Below, piece by piece: positions 37,644 through 47,339 of a stretch of DNA of 64,000 nt. The translations under genes were made by a program, and so were the position numbers. How positions within the stretch are numbered: position 1 is the first letter of the stretch; each line of letters opens with the position of its first letter. The DNA lies in NCBI GenBank assembly GCA_013151835.1, contig JAADHK010000097.1, forward strand, positions 38,620 to 102,619. The letters run 5' to 3'. This DNA is from Deltaproteobacteria bacterium (lineage in GTDB: Bacteria > Desulfobacterota > Desulfobacteria > Desulfobacterales > Desulfosalsimonadaceae). Under the pieces are notes generated by a model. That model worked only from the letters and a program-made list of their open reading frames with translations. It had not been told where the DNA came from and ran no database searches.

Positions 37644-38972
37644 TTATAGGCTTTTTGAAAAATATGCCTTAGCGACTTTTTTGAAATATTCCGTAGCCCG
37701 GGTGCCGATATATTTTTTATGGGCCACAATTACTCCCGCAGCAAGTTTTTTTCCGTTTTTTTTGTTCGTCGCAAACCCGACGAACCAGTCAAACCGGATT
37801 TGCTCGGGATTGTTGTTAATGGAACCTGTTTTGCCGTATATTTCAAGATGTGAAAGGACGGGATCTGACCGGTATCCCTTAAATGCCTTTTTCGCGGTCC
37901 CCTCGGTTATGGTTGCGTGCATGAGTTTTTTCAGTGAAAACGCTGTTGAAGCAGATATAACATGTTTTTTTTCAGGAGGCGGGCGCCTGTAAACCACGCG
38001 GTTTCCATCCTTGACCATATCGATTATCGACGGGGTTACGCGTATTCCGTTTCCGGCAATGACGGATGCGATCATAGCGCCGTGAAGCGGAGAAATGCGG
38101 GTGCTTTTGTTGAACCCGCTGGCCACTTCCGCCCAGTTGTAAGGGTCGTCGTTTATAGAAAACACGCTGGGTTCGACCGGGATATCGGCATCAATTTCAT
38201 TGCCAAATCCGAACAGCATGGCATAGCGCTCAATTGTATCTTTTTTAAGCCGGTTTTTTCCTAACTTACCGAAAACGGGGTTGATGGAATCCGCGAATGC
38301 GTCTCTTAAGGTAGTCCAGTTTGTGTACCGGTTTTTCTTGTCCGTGAGTTGGGACTTGTAAAGGGTGTGTTTGCGACCATTAAAACAAAGGCGTGAATCC
38401 GGTGAAAGACCACAGGTTTCAACCGCCGCCGCAGAGGTTATGATTTTAAATAAACTGGCCGCCGGGAAATCAGCCATAACGCAGGTGTTTGTTTTTGGAT
38501 TATCCCGGTTATAACCGGCCATGGCGAGAATCCGACCTGTGTCGGGGTCCATTGCAACAAACCCGATATCCTGTGAATTGTCCCGGTCAAGGGAATCGAT
38601 GATTGTCTGTTGCAGATAAGGTATGATGCTCGTTACCGCCTCGACCCGTTGAGCGCCTGTCTGAAAAAAAACAGTATTTTTTTTCAGATTGAAAAAAAGG
38701 TCCGGATCAAGCACCTGTCTCAAAACATGGCGGTCGATCCCCTCCACCTGCAGGCTTACGACCTTGTTGCGGTTATTTTTAAAGTCAAGTGAAATGTCAA
38801 GAAGTGTAAACACGCCTTTTACACACAGGAGAACGAGGAAAAACAGCAAGACGTAGATGGGGATACGGGAAATGGATTTTCGTTTGTCCGCCTGGTAGCG
38901 GAGCGCGGACTGGTACCTTCGCCATCGTGGAGCCATGGGATCATAAAGTGTCTGTCGTTTAATATGTTTCAA
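37644..38972 (-). CDS. penicillin-binding protein, monofunctional transpeptidase
   Basis: The 442-residue inner-membrane protein has one N-terminal transmembrane helix (about residues 37-57, IPIYVLLFFLVLLCVKGV). It then has a transpeptidase domain with ASLFK (Ser nucleophile), SIN as the SxN motif, and KTGS. It lacks the large pedestal and dimerisation region of class B PBPs, so it is a short PBP2/FtsI-like transpeptidase. It sits 18 bases before the giant GlmS-like gene, which fits a cell-wall or amino-sugar context. Confidence 0.87.
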   Translation of the reverse strand: MKHIKRQTLYDPMAPRWRRYQSALRYQADKRKSISRIPIYVLLFFLVLLCVKGVFTLLDISLDFKNNRNKVVSLQVEGIDRHVLRQVLDPDLFFNLKKNTVFFQTGAQRVEAVTSIIPYLQQTIIDSLDRDNSQDIGFVAMDPDTGRILAMAGYNRDNPKTNTCVMADFPAASLFKIITSAAAVETCGLSPDSRLCFNGRKHTLYKSQLTDKKNRYTNWTTLRDAFADSINPVFGKLGKNRLKKDTIERYAMLFGFGNEIDADIPVEPSVFSINDDPYNWAEVASGFNKSTRISPLHGAMIASVIAGNGIRVTPSIIDMVKDGNRVVYRRPPPEKKHVISASTAFSLKKLMHATITEGTAKKAFKGYRSDPVLSHLEIYGKTGSINNNPEQIRFDWFVGFATNKKNGKKLAAGVIVAHKKYIGTRATEYFKKVAKAYFSKSL

Positions 38973-38978
38973 TATATT

Positions 38979-40688
38979 TTATGCCAGTGAAAGAAGATAG
39001 GTCTGCAGGTTAACCTTTCTATTCTTGATGCCGAGTTTAGCCCTTATGTTGTTTCTATGGAATTCGACGGCACGGTCTGAAATATTTAAAACTTCTGATA
39101 TTTCCTTTGTTGATTTGCCGGCCTTGACGAGATCGGCGACCTGTATCTGCAGGGGTGTAAAGTTATTGTAATGGGCTGAGAGTTTTTTTAAATATGGAGA
39201 AATGATTTCATGCAGGTTGGTTTCCATAATATTAATATAGGTGGCCTGGGTCTTATTGCCGCAGATGCTTTTCAGTTTCTCAAGGTAGGGTATGACCAGG
39301 CCCTTGACATTTGCCAGAACTTTTTCCTCCATTTCCTTGCGGTCTTCCTCTCTCTGTCGTAAAAGAATTTTCAATGCCGTGTTGGTCTCCTGAAGGTTTT
39401 CGGTTTTTATCTTAAGCTCTTCTTCTTTTATTCTAAGAGAGGATTCGACCTCTTTTCGTTCCTCGATTTCCGCCACAAGCTGTTCGTTGGCAGCCACAAG
39501 GTCTTGTGTTCTCTCGGCAACCCGGTCTTCAAGCTCATGGTTTGCTTTTGCAAGTTTAATTTCGGCTGTTTTTCTGTCGGTGATATCGACAAAAGACGCC
39601 AAAAGGCAGATTGGCTCACCCTGGCCGTTTGTGACCAGGTTGGCCGAGAGCTGGACGGTAAGTATCCGGCCGTCTTTTCTTACACCCTCGATTTCTCCGG
39701 ACCATTTTCCTTTTTCTATAATGCCGGAAAGGACGGTTGCGGCAAGGGCCTGATCCCGGGCAAAGCTTGTCGCAGGCTTGCCGATCAGGTCGTTTTTGTT
39801 ATCATCCCCCCAGAGATATAAAAAGGCATCATTAACATAGGTGATATTGCCTGCAAGGTCGCCGATGACCATGGCGTTGATGGAAGAAGAAACGGCAAAA
39901 TCCTTTATCCGCAATTCCTGCTCCATCTTTTTCCGGTCGCTGATGTCGAGAAGGGACGCCATGATACAGACAGGCACATTGTCGTCATCGTATACCAGAT
40001 TGGCGGAAAGGATTGTGGTAATGGGTCTCCCGTCCTTTCTGCGGCCTATTATTTCACCTTCCCATTTCCCGTTTTCGATTATGGCGCAAAGCACCTCACG
40101 GGCCTGTGATTCGGAAACAGCGATTTCCAAGGCGTTTTTACCAATGAGCTCGGATTCGTTTTGCGCCCCCCACAGCTCAATGGCCGCCTTGTTGACATAC
40201 GTGATTTTCGCGTCAAGGTCGGCGATTCCGATGGCGTAAACCGAGGAAGCAATGGCAAAATCCTTCAGTCTCAGGTCTTCTTCTGTTTTTTTCCGGTCGG
40301 TAATATCGATAAGCGAGGTCATGACGCAGACCGGTTCGTTTTTGTTGTTATAGACCAGGTTGGCTGAAAGAAGTGCTATAATGGATGTGCCGTCCTTGCG
40401 AAAGCCGGCGACTTCTCCTTCCCATTTTCCCGAGTTTATGACCGCAGCAAGGATTGAATCGGCATCTTCCTTTGATCGGGCGAAATCCAGGAGGTTTTCT
40501 CCGATCATTTCCTTGGGGTCAACAGTTCCCCACATCCTCATGGCCGCATCGTTAACATATGTTATTGTTCCGTTTAAGTTCGCAATACCAATGGCATAGA
40601 TGGAGGACGCAATGGCAAAGTCCTTTAATTTCAACTCCTCTGCGATTTTTTCATGATCATTGATTGATATGGAAGGCGGGGCGGTCAT
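38979..40688 (-). CDS. three-PAS sensor with LuxR-type DNA-binding domain
   Basis: The 569-residue protein has three PAS domains in tandem, each of about 122 residues and closely similar (LKDFAIASSxYAIGIA...ITYVN...GKWEGE...DITDRK). A coiled coil at about 370-450 follows, and it ends in a LuxR/FixJ-type helix-turn-helix (LTPLQIQVADLVKAGKSTKEISEVLNISDRAVEFHRNNIRAKLGI). There is no receiver or kinase domain, so it is a one-component sensor. The PAS ligand is not evident. Tight spacing to the PBP gene (6 bases) suggests co-transcription. Confidence 0.88.
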   Translation of the reverse strand: MTAPPSISINDHEKIAEELKLKDFAIASSIYAIGIANLNGTITYVNDAAMRMWGTVDPKEMIGENLLDFARSKEDADSILAAVINSGKWEGEVAGFRKDGTSIIALLSANLVYNNKNEPVCVMTSLIDITDRKKTEEDLRLKDFAIASSVYAIGIADLDAKITYVNKAAIELWGAQNESELIGKNALEIAVSESQAREVLCAIIENGKWEGEIIGRRKDGRPITTILSANLVYDDDNVPVCIMASLLDISDRKKMEQELRIKDFAVSSSINAMVIGDLAGNITYVNDAFLYLWGDDNKNDLIGKPATSFARDQALAATVLSGIIEKGKWSGEIEGVRKDGRILTVQLSANLVTNGQGEPICLLASFVDITDRKTAEIKLAKANHELEDRVAERTQDLVAANEQLVAEIEERKEVESSLRIKEEELKIKTENLQETNTALKILLRQREEDRKEMEEKVLANVKGLVIPYLEKLKSICGNKTQATYINIMETNLHEIISPYLKKLSAHYNNFTPLQIQVADLVKAGKSTKEISEVLNISDRAVEFHRNNIRAKLGIKNRKVNLQTYLLSLA

Positions 40689-40706
40689 TTATGGATTCCC
40701 TGTGAA

Positions 40707-42620
40707 TTATCGTAGCGGAGTGCCGGGCGCGACCGCCCGGTCGGTTATTGCAACGGCACAACCGTCATCTTCAACGGCCGCAAGAACCATTCCTTCCGAC
40801 AACACACCCATTAGTTTTACGGGTTTTAAGTTGGCTACAATGATAACCGTTTTGCCGATTAAATCCGATGGCGCATAAGTCTTTGCGATGCCGGCCACAA
40901 TGGTCCGTGTTGAGTCTCCCAGTGCAACGGTGAGTTTAAGCAGTTTGTCGGATTTTTTTATCTTTTCGGCGTCAAGGACCTTAACCGCACGCAAATCAAT
41001 TTTTAAAAGATCGTTTATTTCTATCTGCGGCTTGATATCCGGCAATGGTGAATCGCCTGACGTTTCATTTCCGGTCTCAATACGGTCGACATCAATCCGT
41101 GGGAAAAGAGCTGTGGACTTGGGTAAAACACTGCCTGCGGACAAGACATCCCATTTGGATATTTCTTCAAGCAGGAAAAACGGCCGTTTCCGGTCGAGGC
41201 CCAGGTGGGTCTGCATGGTAGATGCGGTTTCAGGCATTACGGCATATATGAGACCGGATACAACGCGCAAGCCCTCGAGCAGGTCCCGGATAACCACTGT
41301 AAGCTCTTTTTGTCCGGATTTACGCCTGGCAAGCTCCCAGGGCGCTGTCGTGTCAATATACTTGTTCATGACGGAAATAAATTCCCATACGGTCGATAAT
41401 GCTTTGTGGAATTCAAAATGTTCCATGGACAGGCAAAAATTTTCTATCGTGGTTATGGCCGCTGATTTGAGGTCGAGTTCGAACCCGGGCTTGTCGGGAG
41501 CTTCCCGTTTAGGAACAACCCCCTTAAAGTACTTGTGAAACATCCCCAGAGTTCTTGAAAAAAGATTTCCGAGATCATTTGCAAGATCTGCATTAATTCT
41601 TGTTATAATGGCATTTTCCGAGAAATTAGAATCCAGCCCGAAGCTCATTTCCCGCATAAGGAAATATCTTATGGCATCGGTCCCGTAAGTCTCTTTTAAG
41701 TAGATGGGATCTACGACGTTACCAATGCTTTTTGACATCTTGCTTTCATCTATGTTCCAGTAACCATGAACGTGCAAATGGCGGAAAATATCGATACCGG
41801 CAGCTTTCAAAATAATCGGCCAGTAAATGCCGTGGGGCTTTAAAATATCTTTAGCTATAACATGGTTGGCATAAGGCCAAAATTTTTTAAATTCCTTTCC
41901 GTCAGGGAATCCAATGGCCGAGATATAGTTGATAAGCGCATCAAACCAGACATATGTGACGTAGTTTTTGTCAAACGGAAGCGTAATCCCCCATGTGAGC
42001 CTGGTTTTGGGCCTTGAGATGCATAAGTCTTCAAGGGGTTCCCGCAAAAAACCCAGCACTTCGTTCCTGTACCGTTCAGGCCGGATAAAATCCGGATTCT
42101 TTTTTATGTGATCAATGAGCCAGTCCTGGTATTTACCCATGGAGAAAAAATAGTTCGATTCCCGGATAATGGCAGGTTTGGTCTGGTGATCCGGGCATTT
42201 GCCGTCAATGAGTTCACGCGTGTTATAGAAGCGTTCGCAATCATAGCAATAAAGGCCCTCATATTCGCTGAAATAGATATCCCCGGAATCAAATATCTTT
42301 GTCAGAATATGCTTCACAACCGCAATGTGATCGGGATCGGTCGTGCGGATAAACCGATCGAAAGAAACATTCAACTCGGGCCAGATTTTCCGAAACAGGT
42401 CGCTGATCCGGTCGGCATAGGTTTTAGGGCTTTCATTGTTCTTTGCGGCCGCCTTTACAATCTTGTCTCCGTGTTCGTCCGTCCCGGTGAGAAAAAATGT
42501 CTCTTCTCCCTTCATATCATGAAACCTACGGCCGACATCGGCGGCTATGGTCGTATATGTATGACCCAGGTGAGGTTTTGCGTTGACATAGTAAATGGGG
42601 GTTGTAACGTAGAATTTCAT
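40707..42620 (-). CDS. metG: methionyl-tRNA synthetase
   Basis: MetG charges tRNA-Met. The 637-residue protein has HLGH in NAKPHLGHTYTT, a zinc knuckle around YCYDCERFY and CPDH, and KMSKS at residues 294-298. The C-terminal EMAP/Arc1-like tRNA-binding domain (KIDLRAVKVLDAEKIKKSDKLLKLTVALGD) dimerises the enzyme. Length fits the MetG1 type. It lies downstream of the PSP1 gene on the same strand. Confidence 0.96.
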   Translation of the reverse strand: MKFYVTTPIYYVNAKPHLGHTYTTIAADVGRRFHDMKGEETFFLTGTDEHGDKIVKAAAKNNESPKTYADRISDLFRKIWPELNVSFDRFIRTTDPDHIAVVKHILTKIFDSGDIYFSEYEGLYCYDCERFYNTRELIDGKCPDHQTKPAIIRESNYFFSMGKYQDWLIDHIKKNPDFIRPERYRNEVLGFLREPLEDLCISRPKTRLTWGITLPFDKNYVTYVWFDALINYISAIGFPDGKEFKKFWPYANHVIAKDILKPHGIYWPIILKAAGIDIFRHLHVHGYWNIDESKMSKSIGNVVDPIYLKETYGTDAIRYFLMREMSFGLDSNFSENAIITRINADLANDLGNLFSRTLGMFHKYFKGVVPKREAPDKPGFELDLKSAAITTIENFCLSMEHFEFHKALSTVWEFISVMNKYIDTTAPWELARRKSGQKELTVVIRDLLEGLRVVSGLIYAVMPETASTMQTHLGLDRKRPFFLLEEISKWDVLSAGSVLPKSTALFPRIDVDRIETGNETSGDSPLPDIKPQIEINDLLKIDLRAVKVLDAEKIKKSDKLLKLTVALGDSTRTIVAGIAKTYAPSDLIGKTVIIVANLKPVKLMGVLSEGMVLAAVEDDGCAVAITDRAVAPGTPLR

Positions 42621-42668
42621 ATCTGTTCCATAGATCCTTATTTGTTTGTCGGCTTCGTAAAGATTTGT

Positions 42669-43427
42669 CTATCGGGTTTTATTTTTTTGGATTTGACGTC
42701 CGTGCTGTTTTTTTGAGTTTGCGGGTAAATTAGCGGGGGGCCGGGAATTCTTTTTCTGGCAATTCTTTGCGCACGGGCTCTTGTCGGCGTCATAATGCCG
42801 ATATTCAAATGAAAGACAGCACATGAGCCGGCCGCAGGCCCCTGATATTTTCGTGGGATTTAAAGAGAGACGCTGCTTTTTCGCCATCTTTATCGTGACG
42901 GGGTCGAAACGGGCCATGAATGACGAGCAGCAGAGTTCCCGGCCGCAACGTCCGATGCCGCCGCACATTTTTGCCTGGTTCCTGATCCCGACCTGGCGCA
43001 TTTCGATTTTGGTTTTAAAACGTTTCGCCAGCATTTTCACAAGATTCCTGAAATCCACACGGCCGTCGGCTGTAAAGAAAAAAGTCAGCTTGCTCCCGTC
43101 AAAATTGCTTTCCACTGAAAACAGGTTCATTTTAAGATCGAGTGTTGTTATACATTGTCTGCAATGGGAATGTGCCTGCTGTTCGAGACCGGTATTCAGG
43201 TGCACTTTGTGCACGTCATCTACCGTAGCCGGGCGGTAAACCTTTTTTAACGGTTTGTCAATGTCGGATTTTGCAACCCTGGAAGGGGGCGCGGAAACGG
43301 TACCGAAAGAGAGACCATGTTCGGTTTCAACGATCACGTGATCGCCTGTGGCCAGAACATAGGCGCCTCCGTTAAAATCATATATTTTCCCGGCGGGTTT
43401 AAACCGGACTCCGACTAAATTTATCAT
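42669..43427 (-). CDS. PSP1/RicT-like protein
   Basis: The 252-residue protein has the PSP1 C-terminal core: TADGRVDFRNLVKMLAKRFKTKIEMRQVGIRNQAKMCGGIGRCGRELCCSSF, with the Cys residues shared by RicT (YaaT). RicT forms an Fe-S complex controlling RNase Y in Bacillus. The gene commonly sits next to holB, as here. The C-terminal tail is basic and Cys-containing. Function in this organism is inferred only by family. Confidence 0.85.
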   Translation of the reverse strand: MINLVGVRFKPAGKIYDFNGGAYVLATGDHVIVETEHGLSFGTVSAPPSRVAKSDIDKPLKKVYRPATVDDVHKVHLNTGLEQQAHSHCRQCITTLDLKMNLFSVESNFDGSKLTFFFTADGRVDFRNLVKMLAKRFKTKIEMRQVGIRNQAKMCGGIGRCGRELCCSSFMARFDPVTIKMAKKQRLSLNPTKISGACGRLMCCLSFEYRHYDADKSPCAKNCQKKNSRPPANLPANSKKQHGRQIQKNKTR

Positions 43428-43458
43428 GTTTTCGTCTTTACCTTAATTTGTTGCCACA

Positions 43459-44477
43459 TCATGCCGAAAGTTTAATGGCAAGTGCGTCTAACGTAAGCCG
43501 CAGGTTCGCGTTTGCTAAAATAGACCTCTCGGCATCCTCTATTGCTTCAATATTTTTAATAAGTGTTTTTTTATCATACCACACGGATGCTTTTTGTACA
43601 CGCTTTTCCAGGTCGGCGTTGGCCAGTGCTTCGGGATTATGCTCGAAAACAGCAATATCCCTGTACCATGTTTTCATAATTGCAAGCGCATATTTAACCT
43701 CATGTTTTTTTGCGGCAAGCTCCGTGGTGAAAAGTGCGCGATGTGCCGGTAGCAATTTATCCCGTCCATCCAGGGCGTCGATGATCCAGCCCCGGTATGC
43801 GCCCCAGTCTTCGTCCTTGATAGAAAGAGCCCTGGTTATACTGCCGCAGGCCAATGTGGCAACAATACCGGCTTTTTTAGAATCCATATCATGACGGGAT
43901 ACCAGAAAAGATTTGAGACGTGGTTGAGGTATGGGGTTGAACCGGACCGGTCGGCATCGGGAGACGATTGTGGGGAGCAGGCTTCCCCGGTTTTGAGCCG
44001 TCAGGATAAAGAGGGTGTTGTCAGGAGGCTCTTCCAGTATTTTAAGGATCGCGTTTGCGGACTGCGCGTTCATGCAATCCGCAAACGCGATAAAACCACG
44101 CGCACCAGCGCCTCATTCGGTTTTAACGCAATACGTGCGCAAAGAGACCTTATCTGGTCTATGCGGATATGATTCCCCGACGGCTCGACTAAATAGATGT
44201 CAGGATGGCTGCCCGATATAATTTTTTTGCATGACCTGCATTCACCGCATGGCTGACAAAAAAGCGGCTCTTTGCGCGTCCCTTTCGCAACATGGCCGAG
44301 GTTCGCAACGAGTTCACTGCAATTGCATGCCATGGCAACGGCACGGGCCGCACTCTTTTTACCAACTCCCGGGTCACCGTAAAAAAGGAAAGCGTTTGGG
44401 AGCCTTTTGCCGACAAGGGCCGATTTTAACTGGCGGACAGGTCTTTCCTGTGCTATCAGCGAGTCGAACCCGATCAC
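43459..44477 (-). pseudogene. holB: DNA polymerase III delta' subunit, split by a frameshift
   Basis: Two frames together match HolB. The 5' part (44070-44477, 135 residues) has Walker A GDPGVGKKS and the zinc cluster CQPCGECRSC, ending in frame at TGA. The 3' part (43459-44073, 204 residues) continues with MNAQSANAILKILEEPP. A -1 shift after GTG GTT, or one more T in the TTTT run near 44092, would give VVFIAFADCMNAQ, restoring continuity. The stop and a new ATG overlap as ATGA. A hairpin with 18 bp of stem surrounds this point. It may be a real mutation, a sequence error, a frameshift signal or two coupled chains. Delta' is usually essential, which argues against simple loss. Confidence 0.8.
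44044..44095 (-). other. long hairpin at the holB frame junction
   Basis: The arms ATCGCGTTTGCGGA (44048-44061) and TCCGCAAACGCGAT (44078-44091) are perfect 14-bp inverted repeats. On the mRNA four more pairs (one G-U) extend the stem to 18 bp with an 8-base loop AUGAACGC. The loop carries the overlapping start and stop codons, and the stem begins right after a UUUU run. Confidence 0.9.
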
Positions 44478-44482
44478 GGTTT

Positions 44483-44758
44483 TCAGTTGTTAACCCGTTC
44501 CCGGAGCTCTTTTCCGCATTTGAAAAACGGAAGCTTTTTCGGATTGATCCGGACTTTTTCGCCGGTTTTAGGGTTCCTGCCCGTGTAGCTCTTGTATTTT
44601 TTAACAAAGAAACTGCACAGACCGCGAATCTCAATCCGCTCACCCTCGGAAAGCGAGTCCGCCATTGAGTCAAAGAAAATCTGTACGATCTGAGCGGCTT
44701 CGAATTTTGAGATATCCGCTTCTTTTTTCAGGGCTGAAATCATTTCCAGTTTATTCAT
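44483..44758 (-). CDS. HU/IHF family DNA-binding protein
   Basis: A 91-residue nucleoid-associated protein. The N-terminal dimerisation helices (KLEMISALKKEADISKFEAAQIVQIFFDSMADSL) are followed by the beta-arm region GRNPKTGEKVRINPKKLPFFKCGKELRERV, which carries the GRNPxTGE signature and intercalating proline. Whether it is HU or an IHF subunit cannot be decided. It has a strong own promoter and an AGGAGG ribosome site. holB follows 5 bases downstream. Confidence 0.93.
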   Translation of the reverse strand: MNKLEMISALKKEADISKFEAAQIVQIFFDSMADSLSEGERIEIRGLCSFFVKKYKSYTGRNPKTGEKVRINPKKLPFFKCGKELRERVNN

Positions 44759-44813
44759 GCTTCCTCCTGTTCGTATAATGCGTGTATAAGGCGCTTTTTT
44801 TATGATAGTGTAA

Positions 44814-44841
44814 AGTATATTATAAATTTTTAATATGTCAA
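44814..44841 (-). promoter_or_regulatory. sigma70-type promoter for the HU gene
   Basis: On the minus strand TTGACA (44841-44836) is followed by a 16-base AT-rich spacer and TATACT (44819-44814), about 55 bases before the HU start. This is the best promoter match in the window. Confidence 0.8.
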
Positions 44842-44922
44842 GGTGTTATGTGAGGTTTTTTTGGATAATTGGTGATGTTCAATAAAGTAGTCCCGGTAGC
44901 GGATTCAATTGCTGTGAGTCCG

Positions 44923-47133
44923 TCATTGCTGCCCGGCATCATTTCCGTAAAATCCTCCAAGACCAGTCAAATCAATGGTTGCGGCAAATTTTCGATCATC
45001 CTGTTCATCAATATATGAAAAATTGATCGCCCAGCACTGGGCGTCATAGCGCGCCCCGACGGAAGTCCGAACCTTCAGGTTATCGGAGATATTCGTCTCA
45101 TAGTCTCCATATAATGTCCATGCAGCAGATACGGGTAATCTGAGTTTTGTGTATATCGAATTGTTGAAATCCTTTGTGTATCGGTAATCAACCCGGAACA
45201 AGCTGTTGTCGGAATTTGACAGTAGAAACGATATGTTTCCCGAATCGAGCCGGTTTTTGTAATGATCCCATGTCACCTCGGCGTGAACCAATAGCATATC
45301 AGACGGTGTCAGGTCAAGCTCCGCGTAAAGAGGGAGAAGCGCCTGGGCCGGGTCTGCGCGCAGGGAAAGATCATAGGGTTGTTCGATAAAAAAGCGGCAG
45401 ACCTGGCGGTAACCGGGAGCCTGGCGAAAAGCGCCTGTTTTTTCATTCGGTTTTCTTGAAATAAAAAATTGAGTTAAAGACAAAGAGACAATGTTTTGAC
45501 CCGCTGCGGATTCCTGATCATTAAACTGCGGATATTTTTTTTCCTCAATGACGGGTGTATAGGAATAGTTGAGCCTGGGAATAATAACGTGCCTGAGTTT
45601 ATTCCCATTGTTTCCCGAATATACACGTGAAAGCTCGCTTGAAATTTCCCCGCCAAGGTCATAAATTTCACTGTGGTAGAAACGCTTTTGACTCGGCCTG
45701 TTTGAATTTTCAGTGTCGAGATACCAAGAGGTCTGGTAAATGCCGGCGTAAGGCTCTATGGTCATCCAGGGTACGGCATGGATGGGTAGATATATTCTTG
45801 GATGGATATCGGCACGGTGCCCTTTTTCCCCGTCCTTTTTATAAAGGTATGAATACCCGGAATCGACGGTGTAGAAAAGCGGCGAATCGAAAAGAGGCTG
45901 TTTTACGGCGTCAAAGGTTAATGACGGAATACGCTGTAATGTATCATCCGTGTCTGAGAGGCGTCGTTTGATCACGTCATCATACCAGAGAATATCGCCG
46001 TTAAATGAAAAGGATGTCCATCTGCGGTTTAAATTAAAATAATTACTCCGTACCGGGTCGTTTTTGTCGTCAATATCTCTTCCAAAACGCCTTTCAAATA
46101 CCGATTTTGTGTTGTTATAGCCAATGGTTCCATCTCCAAAATCCTTGAGATAGTCCTGGTCGCTGACAATATCCAGATCAAGCTTTGTTGATAATTTTTC
46201 GGAAAAGTTGCGGTCGTTCTTCATTCTGAACCAGTACCTGCCGGAATTGGGCCGAAGGGCCGTGTCATCGGTATAGCCCCATTTGCTGCTGTTTCCATTT
46301 ATTCCGTCATCAACATGGCGGTCGGAAAATCCATCCCCCATAAGAATGGCCTTAGACCCCTTTATGCCTTCGTATCTAAATTCAATGCCGCCCTTTTCGC
46401 CCCTTTTCTGAAGGTGCTCGAAATAAAGGGTCGCATCGGAACTCCTGTTGATGGCCTCAAACCATGGAACAAGAAGCCTTGCCCCCATGCGGCTCGAATA
46501 CCCGAGCCTTGGCAGAAGAAATCCGGACTGGCGTTTGCGTGAGACCGGAAAACGGAATGTTGGAAGATAAAACGCGGGTATTTTCCCAACCCAGAACTTT
46601 GCGTCCCTTATGGTCCCGAACCCCCCCATGGTGACATCAATTTTTTCTCCGGTCAGATGCCAGTCAGGATGCGGGCCGTCACAGGCCGTGATCGAAGCCT
46701 TGTTGATTATATAAGTGGTGCGGCCCGTTTTTCTGATTTTATTGCCCTGGATATAAAAATGGCTTTTTTGAATGAAAATTGAACCGTTTTCAATTGTGCC
46801 TGTTCCCGAGTCCAGGTCGATGTCCATCCGATTGCCGGAAATAGTGTCTGAGCCGGTAAAAAAAACGGCATTCCCCGTTGCTACAGCACGCATTTTTTTT
46901 TCATTAAAACGGATTGTATCGGCAGATAACTTCCGTATTCCGTTAGTAATTTTTACATGCCCGGATGCGGTATAAACTCCTTCCGGTCTGCTGTAAGCAA
47001 GGTTGTCGGCCGAAACATGCCATGGTTGTCCCGTGCCGTCAATGCGAGTTGCCGGCTGTGCAAAGAGGCTCAAAGGAAATGCGCATAGAATCAATGTGAA
47101 GGCGATGAATATTGCCGCTGCCTTGCAGGCCAT
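44923..47133 (-). CDS. lptD: LPS-assembly outer membrane protein LptD
   Basis: LptD inserts lipopolysaccharide into the outer leaflet, so the cell has an LPS outer membrane. From ATG 47133 the roughly 736-residue protein has a signal peptide (AAAIFIAFTLILCAFPLSLFA, cleaved about QPA). An OstA-type beta-jellyroll follows (WHVSADNLAYSRPEGVYTASGHVKITNG), then a large beta-barrel with many aromatic, alternating strands. The open frame extends to 47271, but that adds a second hydrophobic segment before the signal and has no ribosome site. Confidence 0.9.
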   Translation of the reverse strand: MACKAAAIFIAFTLILCAFPLSLFAQPATRIDGTGQPWHVSADNLAYSRPEGVYTASGHVKITNGIRKLSADTIRFNEKKMRAVATGNAVFFTGSDTISGNRMDIDLDSGTGTIENGSIFIQKSHFYIQGNKIRKTGRTTYIINKASITACDGPHPDWHLTGEKIDVTMGGFGTIRDAKFWVGKIPAFYLPTFRFPVSRKRQSGFLLPRLGYSSRMGARLLVPWFEAINRSSDATLYFEHLQKRGEKGGIEFRYEGIKGSKAILMGDGFSDRHVDDGINGNSSKWGYTDDTALRPNSGRYWFRMKNDRNFSEKLSTKLDLDIVSDQDYLKDFGDGTIGYNNTKSVFERRFGRDIDDKNDPVRSNYFNLNRRWTSFSFNGDILWYDDVIKRRLSDTDDTLQRIPSLTFDAVKQPLFDSPLFYTVDSGYSYLYKKDGEKGHRADIHPRIYLPIHAVPWMTIEPYAGIYQTSWYLDTENSNRPSQKRFYHSEIYDLGGEISSELSRVYSGNNGNKLRHVIIPRLNYSYTPVIEEKKYPQFNDQESAAGQNIVSLSLTQFFISRKPNEKTGAFRQAPGYRQVCRFFIEQPYDLSLRADPAQALLPLYAELDLTPSDMLLVHAEVTWDHYKNRLDSGNISFLLSNSDNSLFRVDYRYTKDFNNSIYTKLRLPVSAAWTLYGDYETNISDNLKVRTSVGARYDAQCWAINFSYIDEQDDRKFAATIDLTGLGGFYGNDAGQQ

Positions 47134-47339
47134 GATCCTGATGACCGGGATCGCCGAACTGTTTGTATTGTCGTGGGCGATGTCCTTCGGGATATGGCTG
47201 TAAATCAAATATATTAGAGGTAAAAAAGTGGCCACGGGAAATAATGCCTTGATGAAGATGTAAAATTTCAATATAAGAAACCGAAATCGTATAAAAAGTC
47301 AAGTCAATTAAGAATCGGCCGATACGGAGGGCCCATCTT

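Noticed and set aside
44040..44100. Canonical -1 programmed frameshift site in holB
   Set aside because: The hairpin is striking, but the slip sequence G GTT TTA does not allow standard re-pairing in the P site and the stem begins without the usual spacer, so I report the structure and do not claim a proven recoding signal.
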